Shown here in pieces: positions 1-8,000 of a DNA stretch of 64,000 nt (the first letter of the stretch is position 1; each line of letters opens with the position of its first letter). Location of the stretch: positions 117,597 through 181,596 of the forward strand of contig JBBEBR010000001.1 of the NCBI GenBank assembly GCA_040882225.1, written 5' to 3'. The notes under the pieces are model-generated. The model ran no database searches. It was not told the DNA's origin and worked only from the letters and a program-made list of their open reading frames with translations. Source of the DNA: Gracilimonas sp040882225 (lineage in GTDB: Bacteria; Bacteroidota; Rhodothermia; Balneolales; Balneolaceae). The translations under genes were made by a program, and so were the position numbers.

Positions 1-748
1 CCAACTGAGGTTTTGTGATAAAGTCTAAGTCTCTTTTTATTGTATGAACCAAATCTTTTTCAGCTGTATAAACATCTATGTGATAGGGGAAAAATCTTCC
101 AACATAAATATTCTCTTCACTATCAATACTAATTAAATCTGACCAGCCGGACATAGAAACCTCTCTTGATTCACCCTCAGCTCCTCTTTCAGCAAAAGTT
201 GATGTTAGTTCATAATCTGAGCTGTTAATTCGGCTATAATGATGGATTAAATTTCCGCTGTATGAAAACCGAAAACCAATAATAAAAAGGTTATCTGGAT
301 TTATAGCGAGAATTTTTGACGGCCTTAATGGTAATACAGCTTCGGCTATTAACTGATTATCTGTGTTGAGAACAAGTATCTTATTTTGTGATAAATCAGT
401 TACATACAAGTTTCCTGATAAATCTACAAAAATAGAATTCGGATTAATAGTTTCACCCGGACCACGACCTTGACCGGTTAGCATTTCAGAACTAAGGTTC
501 CCATTATGGTCAAATACTTTAACTGTATTATTGGATGAGTCTAATAAGTAGATTGAGCCGTTAGGCCCCAGTGCGATATCCCGAACTCTTCCAACAACAA
601 CCTCTGCTTGATCATCAAAAATTAACAAGGTATCAGAAATCACAGAAAAATCATGAGTTATCTCATCTTCTCTCTCTGCTTGTTGAGCACAAGACACCAA
701 TAGTGAAACGAACAATATTTTAACCCCACACAATAGACTATACTTCAT
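1..748 (-). CDS. six-bladed beta-propeller lipoprotein, 3' end outside window
   Basis: The frame is open from an ATG at 748 down to base 1, so about 249 N-terminal residues are present and the C-terminus lies beyond the window edge. The N-terminus is a lipoprotein signal peptide: MKYSLLCG, a hydrophobic stretch, then lipobox LLVSC. This suggests export and lipid anchoring. The mature part has the GQGRGPGE motif and repeated D-x-x-G-N/x-x-Y/V strands typical of the Bacteroidota six-bladed beta-propeller (BF3377/DUF5128-like) lipoproteins. It is a tandem paralogue of the next gene on the same strand, which has the equivalent GREGRGPDE-type motif. No enzymatic function can be assigned. Binding or surface scaffolding is a guess from fold only. 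Confidence 0.8.
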   Translation of the reverse strand, partial: MKYSLLCGVKILFVSLLVSCAQQAEREDEITHDFSVISDTLLIFDDQAEVVVGRVRDIALGPNGSIYLLDSSNNTVKVFDHNGNLSSEMLTGQGRGPGETINPNSIFVDLSGNLYVTDLSQNKILVLNTDNQLIAEAVLPLRPSKILAINPDNLFIIGFRFSYSGNLIHHYSRINSSDYELTSTFAERGAEGESREVSMSGWSDLISIDSEENIYVGRFFPYHIDVYTAEKDLVHTIKRDLDFITKPQL

Positions 749-924
749 AATCAGAGATATTTTTAATAACACATTGATAGTTAGAAATTTATCGAGTTAA
801 TGTAGAGAATTATCATAAGAATCCATGGAATCATTAATTATCAAATAACCAGCAAAGATTCTTACCCAAGTTTGGGGAAGCGGAATGATGGTGTTTTCCG
901 CAACCCCATCTTTATTTATGTAAA

Positions 925-957
925 CTCGCTGTAATACTTAAAGATATCTTTGGGGTG
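925..957. repeat. isolated copy of the 33-bp 'aagatatctttgggg' repeat end
   Basis: This stretch reads ctcgctgtaatacttaaag followed by atatctttggggtg. It closely matches the 3' end of the roughly 110-bp repeat units found at 4091-4204, 4471-4583 and 4713-4827. The preceding bases around 865-890 (tttggggaagcggaatga) also resemble the tttggggaaacggaaggaag sequence at 4268-4287. It is probably a degenerate fragment of the same repeat family, lying between the two beta-propeller genes. Confidence 0.6.
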
Positions 958-975
958 AAAACCAATTAAAATTAA

Positions 976-2046
976 TTAGTTGATTTCCTTTGGCTTTATA
1001 TCAAGGAATTGAATCTGCATTGTTGTCTCATCTTCAATCATTATGAGGTAGCCATCTTTAGCTGAACCAAGAATTGCACCGGGAACCTTCACAGATCCAA
1101 TATAACTTAGGTTTTCTTTGTTATACACTGCAACATAATGATCCCTTTCGTTCAAATAACGATTCCCCATTTTTGTATAATTATCATTCCTATATACATG
1201 AAAGATATACTTATCATTGGTTTCAATCATTAAACTTAAACTTTGCTCCTCTGTCTGGAACCGTATCATCTCGGTAGGGTTCGTTACCATTGTGATGAAC
1301 TTTTCAGAAAGCATAAACATCGGTGGAATTTCTTTCGTCCTTCCGATCAACTCGTGGTTATCCATGGAGTACACTTGAATGTAAGGAGTCTTTGAGTGTC
1401 CTGTATAAATTCGGTTATTGCTACAATCCACATTTATTACCGGCTCTTGCGAGATGCTTGATCGCCCATCGAAAAATGGATCATATCCACCCAGGGTATC
1501 CACAACTGAAAACTGTTCGTTAAATACCCCCACAATGGGGACGCTTGGATATGGGGCTCTTCCAAGCAATTGGATAGCCAGATACCATTTATCGTTACAA
1601 TACTCCAGATTTCGGGATGTCACATGGATACCTTGTTGAATAGGGTATTCAAAAGAGTGTACATCACCAGTTAACCTATCATAACTTTTAAAAAAAGAAG
1701 ATGGCTTGTCCAAAATCACCAGGTTTCCATCACCATCAAAGCCAAAGTTTCTGGTTCTCATTACTTCATCAGGCCCGCGCCCTTCTTTTCCAATTTTTTC
1801 CACAAACTTTCCATCGTAATCTGTTACCACAATACCGATTGGAGAAGTGGCATTTGAAAACGCAATTTCGCTGTCCGTTGGGTTATCCATAGCGATCGTG
1901 TGTACCCTGTGTAAATGCTCCTGCGTCTCTTCACTAAGTATGAACTCATTCATTACGGTAAGCTCAATTTCAGAAGTGTGCAGCTTTTCTGAACATCCCA
2001 AAAGCAAAGCTGAACAGCAAAGAAGAAGGAGACACACTTTTTTCAT
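976..2046 (-). CDS. six-bladed beta-propeller lipoprotein
   Basis: This is a predicted lipoprotein of 356 residues. The frame can be extended 14 codons upstream, but the ATG at 2046 is preferred because it places MKKVCLLLLCCSALLLGC, a signal peptide with a lipobox LLGC, exactly at the N-terminus. The mature protein contains the family-typical GKEGRGPDE motif about 90 residues in, and repeated beta-strand segments such as FGFDGDGNLVILD. It belongs to the Bacteroidota six-bladed beta-propeller lipoprotein group, like the gene at 1-748, and the two probably arose by duplication. Substrate or partner is unknown. It is transcribed divergently from the small membrane protein at 2105, sharing a 58-bp intergenic region. 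Confidence 0.8.
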   Translation of the reverse strand: MKKVCLLLLCCSALLLGCSEKLHTSEIELTVMNEFILSEETQEHLHRVHTIAMDNPTDSEIAFSNATSPIGIVVTDYDGKFVEKIGKEGRGPDEVMRTRNFGFDGDGNLVILDKPSSFFKSYDRLTGDVHSFEYPIQQGIHVTSRNLEYCNDKWYLAIQLLGRAPYPSVPIVGVFNEQFSVVDTLGGYDPFFDGRSSISQEPVINVDCSNNRIYTGHSKTPYIQVYSMDNHELIGRTKEIPPMFMLSEKFITMVTNPTEMIRFQTEEQSLSLMIETNDKYIFHVYRNDNYTKMGNRYLNERDHYVAVYNKENLSYIGSVKVPGAILGSAKDGYLIMIEDETTMQIQFLDIKPKEIN

Positions 2047-2104
2047 AATATTGGCTATAATGAACTTACTGTTTCGAAGTGAAGGCAATATATAAAACCC
2101 AAGA

Positions 2105-2491
2105 ATGAATTTACGCTATAAAAGTAACCCGCATTTAGATCGCCTTGAGAAGATTCTAAACATTCAGCCAGACAAGGCGGCCCCAACTCCGGCGTATTTC
2201 TTTCCCGATGTTTTGGGCTCGGCGAGTATGTTAGCGGCTGTTATTTTTACTCCAGTAATTATATGGAGTCTTTTCAAGCTTAAGCGCTATGGATGGCTAA
2301 TTAGTTTTGTGCTAACGGTCTTACTACCTGCAGGAATTATCCGCTATGCATCCGTTGATTGGTGGTTGTGGCCCGCCCTATACACCGTGCCGTTACTCTT
2401 CCTCGTCATCTTTCATTTTGTGCTTCGGCAGGTAATTCATGATTGGCGTGACCCCATTTTCACAAACGCCCCCGGCTCTGATTATAAATAG
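2105..2491 (+). CDS. small membrane protein, unknown function
   Basis: The product is 128 residues with a soluble N-terminus of about 38 residues (MNLRYKSNPHLDRLEKILNI), followed by three or four hydrophobic segments at about 40-58, 63-82 and 88-108. A short charged tail ends in DWRDPIFTNAPGSDYK. I do not recognise a named family. It resembles short integral membrane proteins that Bacteroidota genomes carry as single genes. It is divergent from the beta-propeller lipoprotein. The upstream gap is only 58 bp, so promoters for both genes must lie there. It is accepted as real because of its clear membrane topology and normal codon use. Confidence 0.6.
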   Translation: MNLRYKSNPHLDRLEKILNIQPDKAAPTPAYFFPDVLGSASMLAAVIFTPVIIWSLFKLKRYGWLISFVLTVLLPAGIIRYASVDWWLWPALYTVPLLFLVIFHFVLRQVIHDWRDPIFTNAPGSDYK

Positions 2492-2538
2492 CGATAAAGG
2501 CTATAAATCTACCGGGCAAACATTTCCTGCCCCTAGAT

Positions 2539-2684
2539 CTTTTCAGTCTTTAGCGGAGCGGTGACTGAAAAGCTGTAGCTTAGGAAGTCTCTGACTTCCA
2601 TTAAACCACCTCGTTCCAACCAGGCATTACGAAGTGGAAGTTCGCCACGAGGGGAAACTCGTTGTAATTTAAGATATCTGAGGG
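2539..2684. repeat. cluster of inverted repeats, including a degenerate repeat-A copy
   Basis: Three structures sit side by side. A perfect 10-bp inverted repeat is at 2539-2548/2563-2572 (cttttcagtc/gactgaaaag). A 7-bp one is at 2583-2589/2593-2599 (ggaagtc/gacttcc). At 2611-2654 is a degenerate copy of the 'accaggcgttacgaactgg' element found at 3358-3412 and 3890-3942. The end, around 2668-2684, carries the 'taagatatctgaggggtc' motif of the other repeats. The segment follows the toxin gene's 3' end, so the first hairpin could also act as a processing or termination structure. Confidence 0.6.
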
Positions 2685-2685
2685 G

Positions 2686-2988
2686 TCAAACTACACGTTC
2701 CTCATACTTTTGCGGATTCTGTGAAGTATGAAAAACCGAGATGACATCTATAAATTGATCGTTAATGATATAAAGCACAATAAATGGAAATCTCTCCAGT
2801 AAATAACCACGTACTTTTGATTGATATCTAAAAGAGAAAACTCGTGGATTATCTATAATCGCATCTTTAGCTGTATCAAGTGATTTTAAAAATTCATCAC
2901 CCAAATTGGATTGTTCCTTTTCGTACCAATTATAGGCTTCTGTTATATCGTTTTGCGCTTCGGTTGATATGCGATAAGTAAAAGCCAC
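2686..2988 (-). CDS. ParE/RelE-superfamily toxin
   Basis: This is a 100-residue ParE-type toxin of a type II toxin-antitoxin system. It matches the family layout: N-terminal AFTYRISTEAQNDI, then the helix EAYNWYEKEQSNLGDEFLKS, a central beta region ERFPFIVLYII, and the C-terminal VISVFHTSQNP. The start is GTG at 2988, which overlaps the antitoxin stop (TAGTGG), so the pair is translationally coupled with antitoxin first. ParE relatives poison DNA gyrase, whereas RelE relatives cleave mRNA. Sequence alone does not settle which applies here, though the NWYEKEQ and HTSQNP features favour ParE. The module lies in a repeat-rich accessory stretch. Confidence 0.85.
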   Translation of the reverse strand: MAFTYRISTEAQNDITEAYNWYEKEQSNLGDEFLKSLDTAKDAIIDNPRVFSFRYQSKVRGYLLERFPFIVLYIINDQFIDVISVFHTSQNPQKYEERVV

Positions 2989-3206
2989 TACTTATTTATT
3001 ATCCGCTCTCTCACCACATTCCATGATTCAAATTCCATCTCTCCTGATTCATAAGATTTTAACCTTTTATCAAGCTCTTGTTTTTGCTCTTCAGAAAATA
3101 AACTCTCTTGTTCATTTTTGAGACTCTCGATCAGTGCATGTGCCAATTCTGCTCGTTCTTCACTGGAAAGTTTAAGTGCCTGCTTTCTTATTTTTTCGTT
3201 GATCAT
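2988..3206 (-). CDS. addiction-module antitoxin (TIGR02574-like)
   Basis: This 72-residue antitoxin is encoded immediately upstream of the ParE-type toxin. The pattern KIRKQALKLSSEERAELAHA followed by LIESL matches the 'putative addiction module component' antitoxins. Their N-terminal helical segment is followed by an acidic, toxin-wrapping C-terminus, here SEEQKQELDKRLKSYESGE. The order antitoxin then toxin, with a one-base stop/start overlap, is the standard arrangement for autoregulated type II modules. The ATG at 3206 opens the operon. The protein probably represses its own promoter in the 3207-3295 region, by analogy with the family. Confidence 0.85.
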   Translation of the reverse strand: MINEKIRKQALKLSSEERAELAHALIESLKNEQESLFSEEQKQELDKRLKSYESGEMEFESWNVVRERIINK

Positions 3207-3295
3207 GGTTTTACCATTTGATTAATGCAGCGGTAGTATGGTAATAAACTCGAATAAAAGATAATAATTTTATAGTGGTATTATTCAGCTCGGGA

Positions 3296-3541
3296 TTATT
3301 TGGGGATGGGTGGTCTCATCCCTGTAACTTTATTTGGGGGTTGAGTTGCTGCACACTGGAACCGGGAGGTTCCGACCAGGCGTTGCGAACTGGAAGTTCG
3401 GAACGAGGGAAATTTTGAAAGGTGCTGGTTAACTGCTTCCTCAAAAACTTCACCAAGACCTGCCTCTTGCTCATCATAATAATCAATCGCCTCTTGAATA
3501 TCCTGCATCGCCCGAGGATCAAGTACAGTCCGAAAAGCCAT
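3296..3541 (-). pseudogene. truncated ParE-type toxin, 3' part replaced by an intergenic repeat
   Basis: The first 43 residues, encoded at 3413-3541, are a good ParE N-terminus: AFRTVLDPRAMQDIQEAIDY, then YDEQEAGLGEVFEEAVNQHL. From base 3412 downward the frame runs into the repeat that also occurs at 3835-3946. This yields nonsense residues (FRTSSSQRLVGTSRFQ) and loses the whole toxin core and C-terminal beta strands. The start ATG at 3541 overlaps the antitoxin stop (TGATGG), as in an intact module. Loss of the toxin is probably complete, leaving an orphan antitoxin. A possible C-terminal relic (NPEL) may follow beyond the repeat near 3290, but it is too short to trust. Confidence 0.8.
3301..3412. 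repeat. repeat A, copy inside the broken parE
   Basis: This 110-bp element shares long blocks with 3835-3946: 'gttgctgcac', 'ggaaccgggaggttc', 'gaccaggcgtt', and 'cgaactggaagttcggaac' followed by gaggg. It contains two short hairpins (ggaacc...ggttcc and gaac-tggaa-gttc). The position, with one edge at the point where ParE homology stops, indicates that this copy inserted into, or recombined with, the toxin gene. Confidence 0.75.
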
Positions 3542-3750
3542 CAAGCTTTAGTTTTGAATTTGAAATGCTTTCGGGCTTCCTCCCAAGGAATTAAATCTTC
3601 TGAATTAGATGTTCGAACTCTTTCTCTGATAATTTCTTTATGCTCTTCAGGAATATTCAAATCGTCGGACGTTTCAAGGCCAAGCTGTTCAATTAGCTCT
3701 AATATAAAATCTACTTTCTCATCCGGAATTTTAAGGACAATCTCTTTCAT
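3541..3750 (-). CDS. orphan antitoxin of a decayed ParE module
   Basis: The product is 69 residues, beginning MKEIVLKIPDEKVDFILELI and ending in a charged stretch RKHFKFKTKA. Short acidic proteins of this type are encoded directly upstream of ParE toxins in Bacteroidota. The internal IPEEHKEIIRERV helix and the SEDLIPWEEA segment resemble the toxin-binding tails of such antitoxins. Its stop codon overlaps the start of the truncated toxin at 3541 (TGATGG), showing that the two were a coupled module. The antitoxin frame itself is intact. With its toxin destroyed it may persist neutrally or repress related modules; that is inference. Confidence 0.7.
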   Translation of the reverse strand: MKEIVLKIPDEKVDFILELIEQLGLETSDDLNIPEEHKEIIRERVRTSNSEDLIPWEEARKHFKFKTKA

Positions 3751-3834
3751 AATGCCTGTGTTTTGCTAAATGATGCCTTGATTATAGCAAAATAACGGCT
3801 TACAGACACATGTATTTTTCTGAATAATAAGAGT

Positions 3835-3946
3835 TGGGAGTTGGTGGGCTAATTCCTATGAATTTGTTTGGTGGCTGAGTTGCTGCACTGGAACCGGGAG
3901 GTTCAGACCAGGCGTTACGAACTGGAAGTTCGGAACGAGGGGAAGG
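3835..3946. repeat. repeat A, second full copy
   Basis: This is the counterpart of the element at 3301-3412, sharing ggtggctgagttgctgcac, ggaaccgggaggttc and aactggaagttcggaacgag. It differs by scattered substitutions, for example gcgttacg against gcgttgcg. It abuts a repeat B unit starting at about 3940, so the families are arranged in mosaics. Confidence 0.75.
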
Positions 3947-4027
3947 ATTTGAAGGTGTAATTCCGTCATTCCTTGCACTAGCGCAAGCGTCCGCTTGTGC
4001 GGTGTTTAATTAAGCAACGAGCCAAAA
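3940..4027. repeat. repeat B, copy 1
   Basis: This 88-bp unit begins ggggaaggatttgaaggtg and ends gcaacgagccaaaa. It contains an imperfect palindrome around gcgcaagcgtccgcttgtgc. It is nearly identical to 4283-4370. Confidence 0.8.
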
Positions 4028-4060
4028 TTCTCGCTTTAAGACTTAAGATATCTTTGGGGG
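4028..4060. repeat. repeat C terminal motif, solo
   Basis: The 33-bp sequence ttctcgctttaagacttaag followed by atatctttggggg occurs here without the rest of repeat C. It is joined directly to the end of repeat B. Confidence 0.7.
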
Positions 4061-4090
4061 ATGCTTGCGCCAAGTGGGGGTAGCTTTTAG

Positions 4091-4204
4091 CCTTAATGCA
4101 AGTCGGAGACTTGAAGAGCTGAGAATCTCAAGTCAGCGCTCGATTTAGTTTGTGTGCCTGACCTGATTTATATTCTCGCTTTAAGACTTAAGATATCTTT
4201 GGGT
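4091..4204. repeat. repeat C, copy 1
   Basis: This roughly 113-bp unit begins ccttaatgcaagtcggagac. It passes through gaagagctgagaatctcaag and cctgacctgatttatattc, and ends in the aagatatctttggg motif. Two near-identical copies follow at 4471-4583 and 4713-4827. Confidence 0.8.
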
Positions 4205-4282
4205 TAAGGGCTACGAGGCTTCTAATCCATCATCCCGTTTCTCGCCTATATGAAATTGAGCCCTTTCTTTGGGGAAACGGAA

Positions 4283-4370
4283 GGAAGGATTTGGAGGTGT
4301 AATTCCGTCATTCCTTGCACTAGCGCAAGCGTCCGCTTGTGCGGTGTTTAATTAAGCAACGAGCCAAAAA
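4283..4370. repeat. repeat B, copy 2
   Basis: This copy is nearly identical to 3940-4027, including ccttgcactagcgcaagcgt and gtgcggtgtttaattaagc. It is followed at about 4380 by a short inverted echo of its palindrome (caagcggacgcttg). Confidence 0.8.
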
Positions 4371-4470
4371 GAGCCTCGTCCAAGCGGACGCTTGAACTAT
4401 ATTGGTTTAGATAAGCAACATCTGATCTGCTTTTGGGCCTCCTCTCAGGGAATCAGGTAATAGATCCAGG

Positions 4471-4583
4471 CCTCAATGCAAGTCGGAGACTTGAAGAGCT
4501 AAGAATCTTAAGTCAGCGCTCGTTTAGTTTATGTGCCTGACCTGATTTATATTCTCGCTTTAAGACTTAAGATATCTTTGGGG
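4471..4583. repeat. repeat C, copy 2
   Basis: This is the same unit as 4091-4204 with a few substitutions (gaatcttaagtcagcgctcg). It runs directly into repeat D. Confidence 0.8.
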
Positions 4584-4692
4584 CTGCGAGGTCTTTAGGA
4601 CGCTCGCAGGTTCTGCATTTTCAGATTTTGCACCACTTAGCAACCTCGCAGCGTCCGCCAGGTCCTGCGAGCGTTGCGGGTTTGAGCCTCGA
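4583..4692. repeat. repeat D, G+C-rich inverted-repeat segment
   Basis: Two G+C-rich blocks, gctgcgaggtctttaggacg-ctcgcagg and cctcgcagcgtccgccaggt-cctgcgagcg, share gcgagg, ggacgc and ctgcgag words in both orientations. This gives a potential cruciform with an AT-rich loop at about 4611-4637. It contrasts sharply in base composition with its surroundings. Confidence 0.55.
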
Positions 4693-4712
4693 AAAGGCCT
4701 GTTTAAATTCCT

Positions 4713-4827
4713 TCCCTTAATGCAAGTCGGAGACTTGAAGAGCTGAGAATCTTAAGTCAGCGCTCGATTTAGTTTGTGTGCCTGATCTGATTTATATTCT
4801 CGCTGTAAGACTTAAGAATCTTTGGGT
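4713..4827. repeat. repeat C, copy 3
   Basis: This is the third copy of the unit at 4091-4204. It is slightly more diverged at the end (cgctgtaagacttaagaatc). It is the last repeat before the AT-rich leader of the 1383-residue gene. Confidence 0.8.
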
Positions 4828-4976
4828 GGAAAAATCATTACAATTTTTCAGTAAGTTAGAAGAATTAAAAAAATTTATACGAAGTGAAATTGAGCAAATA
4901 TTCATTAAAAAAAACCTGCTATAAATCCTCAAAAATTTTGGGATAATTATAAAAAAGAGTTCAAATTAATTTTGTA

Positions 4977-5084
4977 ATGAGATTAAATATTTCTGAAAGA
5001 CCTACTATAAACCAGAGGATATTTGAATTAGACAATATCAAGGAGCGTCTGATGATAAAAATTCACCATTTTAAGAATTCGTGA
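4977..5084 (+). CDS. possible 35-residue leader ORF upstream of the cold-shock/zinc protein
   Basis: An ATG at 4977 opens a 35-codon frame (MRLNISERPTINQRIFELDN, then IKERLMIKIHHFKNS) ending in TGA at 5082-5084. One base separates that stop from the ATG of the large gene at 5086. An internal ATG at 5052, with AAGGAG six bases upstream at 5040-5045, could start a 10-residue version. The large gene has no good Shine-Dalgarno of its own at the usual distance, so translational coupling through this ORF is plausible. No homology is recognised, and it may simply be a leader or chance ORF. Confidence 0.3.
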   Translation: MRLNISERPTINQRIFELDNIKERLMIKIHHFKNS

Positions 5085-5085
5085 C

Positions 5086-8000
5086 ATGAAGGATAAATTT
5101 ACAATCGGAACCTTTAAATGGATTAATAATGAAAAAGGATTCGGGTTACTTTCTAATGGAGAGGAAGATTATTTTTTTCATAAATCCAATCTTAAGAAAG
5201 CAGATAAAGATATAGAGCTTAGGGGATATTACAGATTCGAAAAAGGATTCGATCAAAAAAAAGATCAGTTAGAGGCACTAAAAGTTGAAAAAATTGATCA
5301 ACCCGATTTTAATGATGCCTTACAAATACTTAATCGAAACTCTCACCTTGTTACCAGAGAGATAAAACATCAAAAAGTAACTGTGAGTATCCTTTTGTGG
5401 GTCATTCGGGAATTGATAACTAATAGGTCCGAGGTTGATTTCATTAATGGATTTGTAAGTTTAGTAACAAAACTTGATGAGAGTAATAAGCATAGCCAAG
5501 CTTCAGAGCTTATTAATAAATTGCTTTTGTTACTAAAAGGGAGACCTGGGAATAAATCAAAGCTCTATTCTAAGGATTTTGTAGAAAGATTATTTGAAAA
5601 GCTTAAAGAAAATGCTTCTGAACAAGTCTCAATTATCTTGTGGAAAAATAGGATTCATGAGATAGTTCTTAAAGAATCAGAACTTATTTTCAAAAGCAAA
5701 AGGACCTCACTTAAAGAGTTAGGTTTTACAAACAAAAGCCTATTGGAAAATTATAACCTTTTGTCTCCTTCTGAAATTTTAGGTTTTATGGTAATAGAAG
5801 GAATTGAGTATGAATCCATAATTCAATTAAGAAAAAATCTGAATATTCAAGATCAGGAAATCGATCAAGATTTTTTCAGAGACTCATATGATCGGTCAAA
5901 AAAATTATTCTTAGAGGAAATTGGAAATTTCATACAAATTTTTGGATTTGAGTCAGAAACTGATTCAGCAGAATTTAAATCCGGATTAGTAAAGTTTATT
6001 TACAACAGTGAAATTAATAAGCCATTTCGCAGATTACACCGTAAAGATGATGAGGATCATACTTCAATATTGATTGAAGAATTAAATCATTTAATTGAAA
6101 TTTTTGAGAATGGAATATCAACTGCTGAACAGGTTCTTTTGTGGGACAGAGGATACTACGAGTATAAAACGAATCTAATAAACCATGTAAACAATGATCT
6201 GGAGGGAGAGAGGGAGAATTATTCCTTGCCTTTTGATGAAAAGGTACTAACAGAATATGTTGAACTCATCAATCTTAATAATGACGACTTATTTTCTCTA
6301 TATGGTATAACAGACGATACACTTATTCAGCTTTATGCGAAAAGATATAAAAATGAGTTAACCTGCGCAGATATCAAAGAAATTTGGCAATCACTTCAGA
6401 ATAAGAAAAATATTGCACCTAAAATACTTGAAGCGTTTAAGCCAAGAATAACAAATGATTTGATTTTTGAAGTTTGGAGAGATGGAGAACTTGTCATAGA
6501 CATAGAAACAGGAGAGATAAATAAAGCACGAAAGGACTTTTTTAAGTATAGAAAAGGAACACAAATTTCAAAGGAAATTCTGCTTGAAAACATTGACAAA
6601 TTGGGATATCCGGATTTCAAAAAGATCTACCATAGACTTGCTACAGATAAAAATGAGATGTATTCAGAGCTACTCAATTTATCTCTCAAAAAAAGTTTTT
6701 TATTTGCTGAATTAGACCAAGTTATAGAGCTTATAAAAGCGCCAGCCGTATATAATAAAAAAGAGCTTTTATTAACTCTGTTAGAATACCATTCTGAAAT
6801 TGCTTTTAAGAAAATCTTGTATTTGAATAGTTTTGGAAGAGAACTTGATTTTACATTATCGGACCTTATCAAAGAATCAGGCAAAACGGACGAGATAAAA
6901 AAATACTATAAAAAATTACTAACTAAGAATGATGCCCCACCCCAAAATATAGTTTCAATATTAAGTCTCGTTGACGCTATAAAAGTATATAATTATTTAG
7001 AATTGCATGGAGATGCCCTACCAGATAAATTTCTAATCGAACTGTTGAATTCAAATTTAGATGCAGACCTCATCCGATTAATTACTAAATCATGGAAGTT
7101 TGATGATACTACTGTTACGTCAAAGCTCTTTGAAAAAGTAATACCCCATGATGCTGTCGATAATTCTTTCTATGAAAGGTTCTATGCTAAGCTTGTAGAT
7201 TACGATGGTATACTCATTTTCAATTTATATAAAGCAGCTAACTTCGAGCTTAAAAAAGAAAACTTATTAGAGTTTATTGATTCCCTTTCTAACAAAGAGA
7301 GAATCCAGATATTAAATGAATTAGGCAGAGAATTAAGCCTGAAACCTGTTTTACAGTACTGGGATTATAGCAATAGTTCAACAACTCTTGAACTTATAAA
7401 ATTGCTTGATCCTGAAGAGATAACTGAGAATGATTTTGTGATTTCAAAGTTAAAAGAAAATGCGAATCATTATGATTTTGAAACGCTTCGCTTACTGTAT
7501 GAAAAAACAGAAATAAGAGAATTAGAAAGCCATATCTATGAAAAGATAAATGTCGAAAAAATCTCTTCGGTTTTAAGTTTACCTGAAATAGGTCAAAGCT
7601 TAGTAACAAAATGGATACAAGAAAATGAGTCTGATCTTAATCTCCAGGAATATATCCATTTATGTAAGCTTTCAGAAGAAAATGATAATTCATTAAGTCA
7701 ATTAACTCTTTCTGATTGGATTGTTGCACAAAGTGATTTCTCTATTAGCAGCCTACTCACAGACCGTTCTTTGGATAAGATTAAAAATTTAAAATCGATT
7801 GATCTTGAATCCTCTCTTATAAAAGCAATACAAGAGGGGTTATCAAATAGGAATTTATTTACAATCATAAAAGAAGTTGACAGCCCTGAAGTACTAAAAT
7901 ATGCTTTAAACCATTTCAACTACCTGAAAAATGAAAATGATGAGGCTTTTTTTAATGACTACATTGACGAAAACTATAAGGGACAGAACAAGGAGTTACT

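Noticed and set aside
3835..4827. CRISPR array
   Set aside because: Units are 88-115 bp, of several families, unevenly spaced and without short unique spacers or cas genes.
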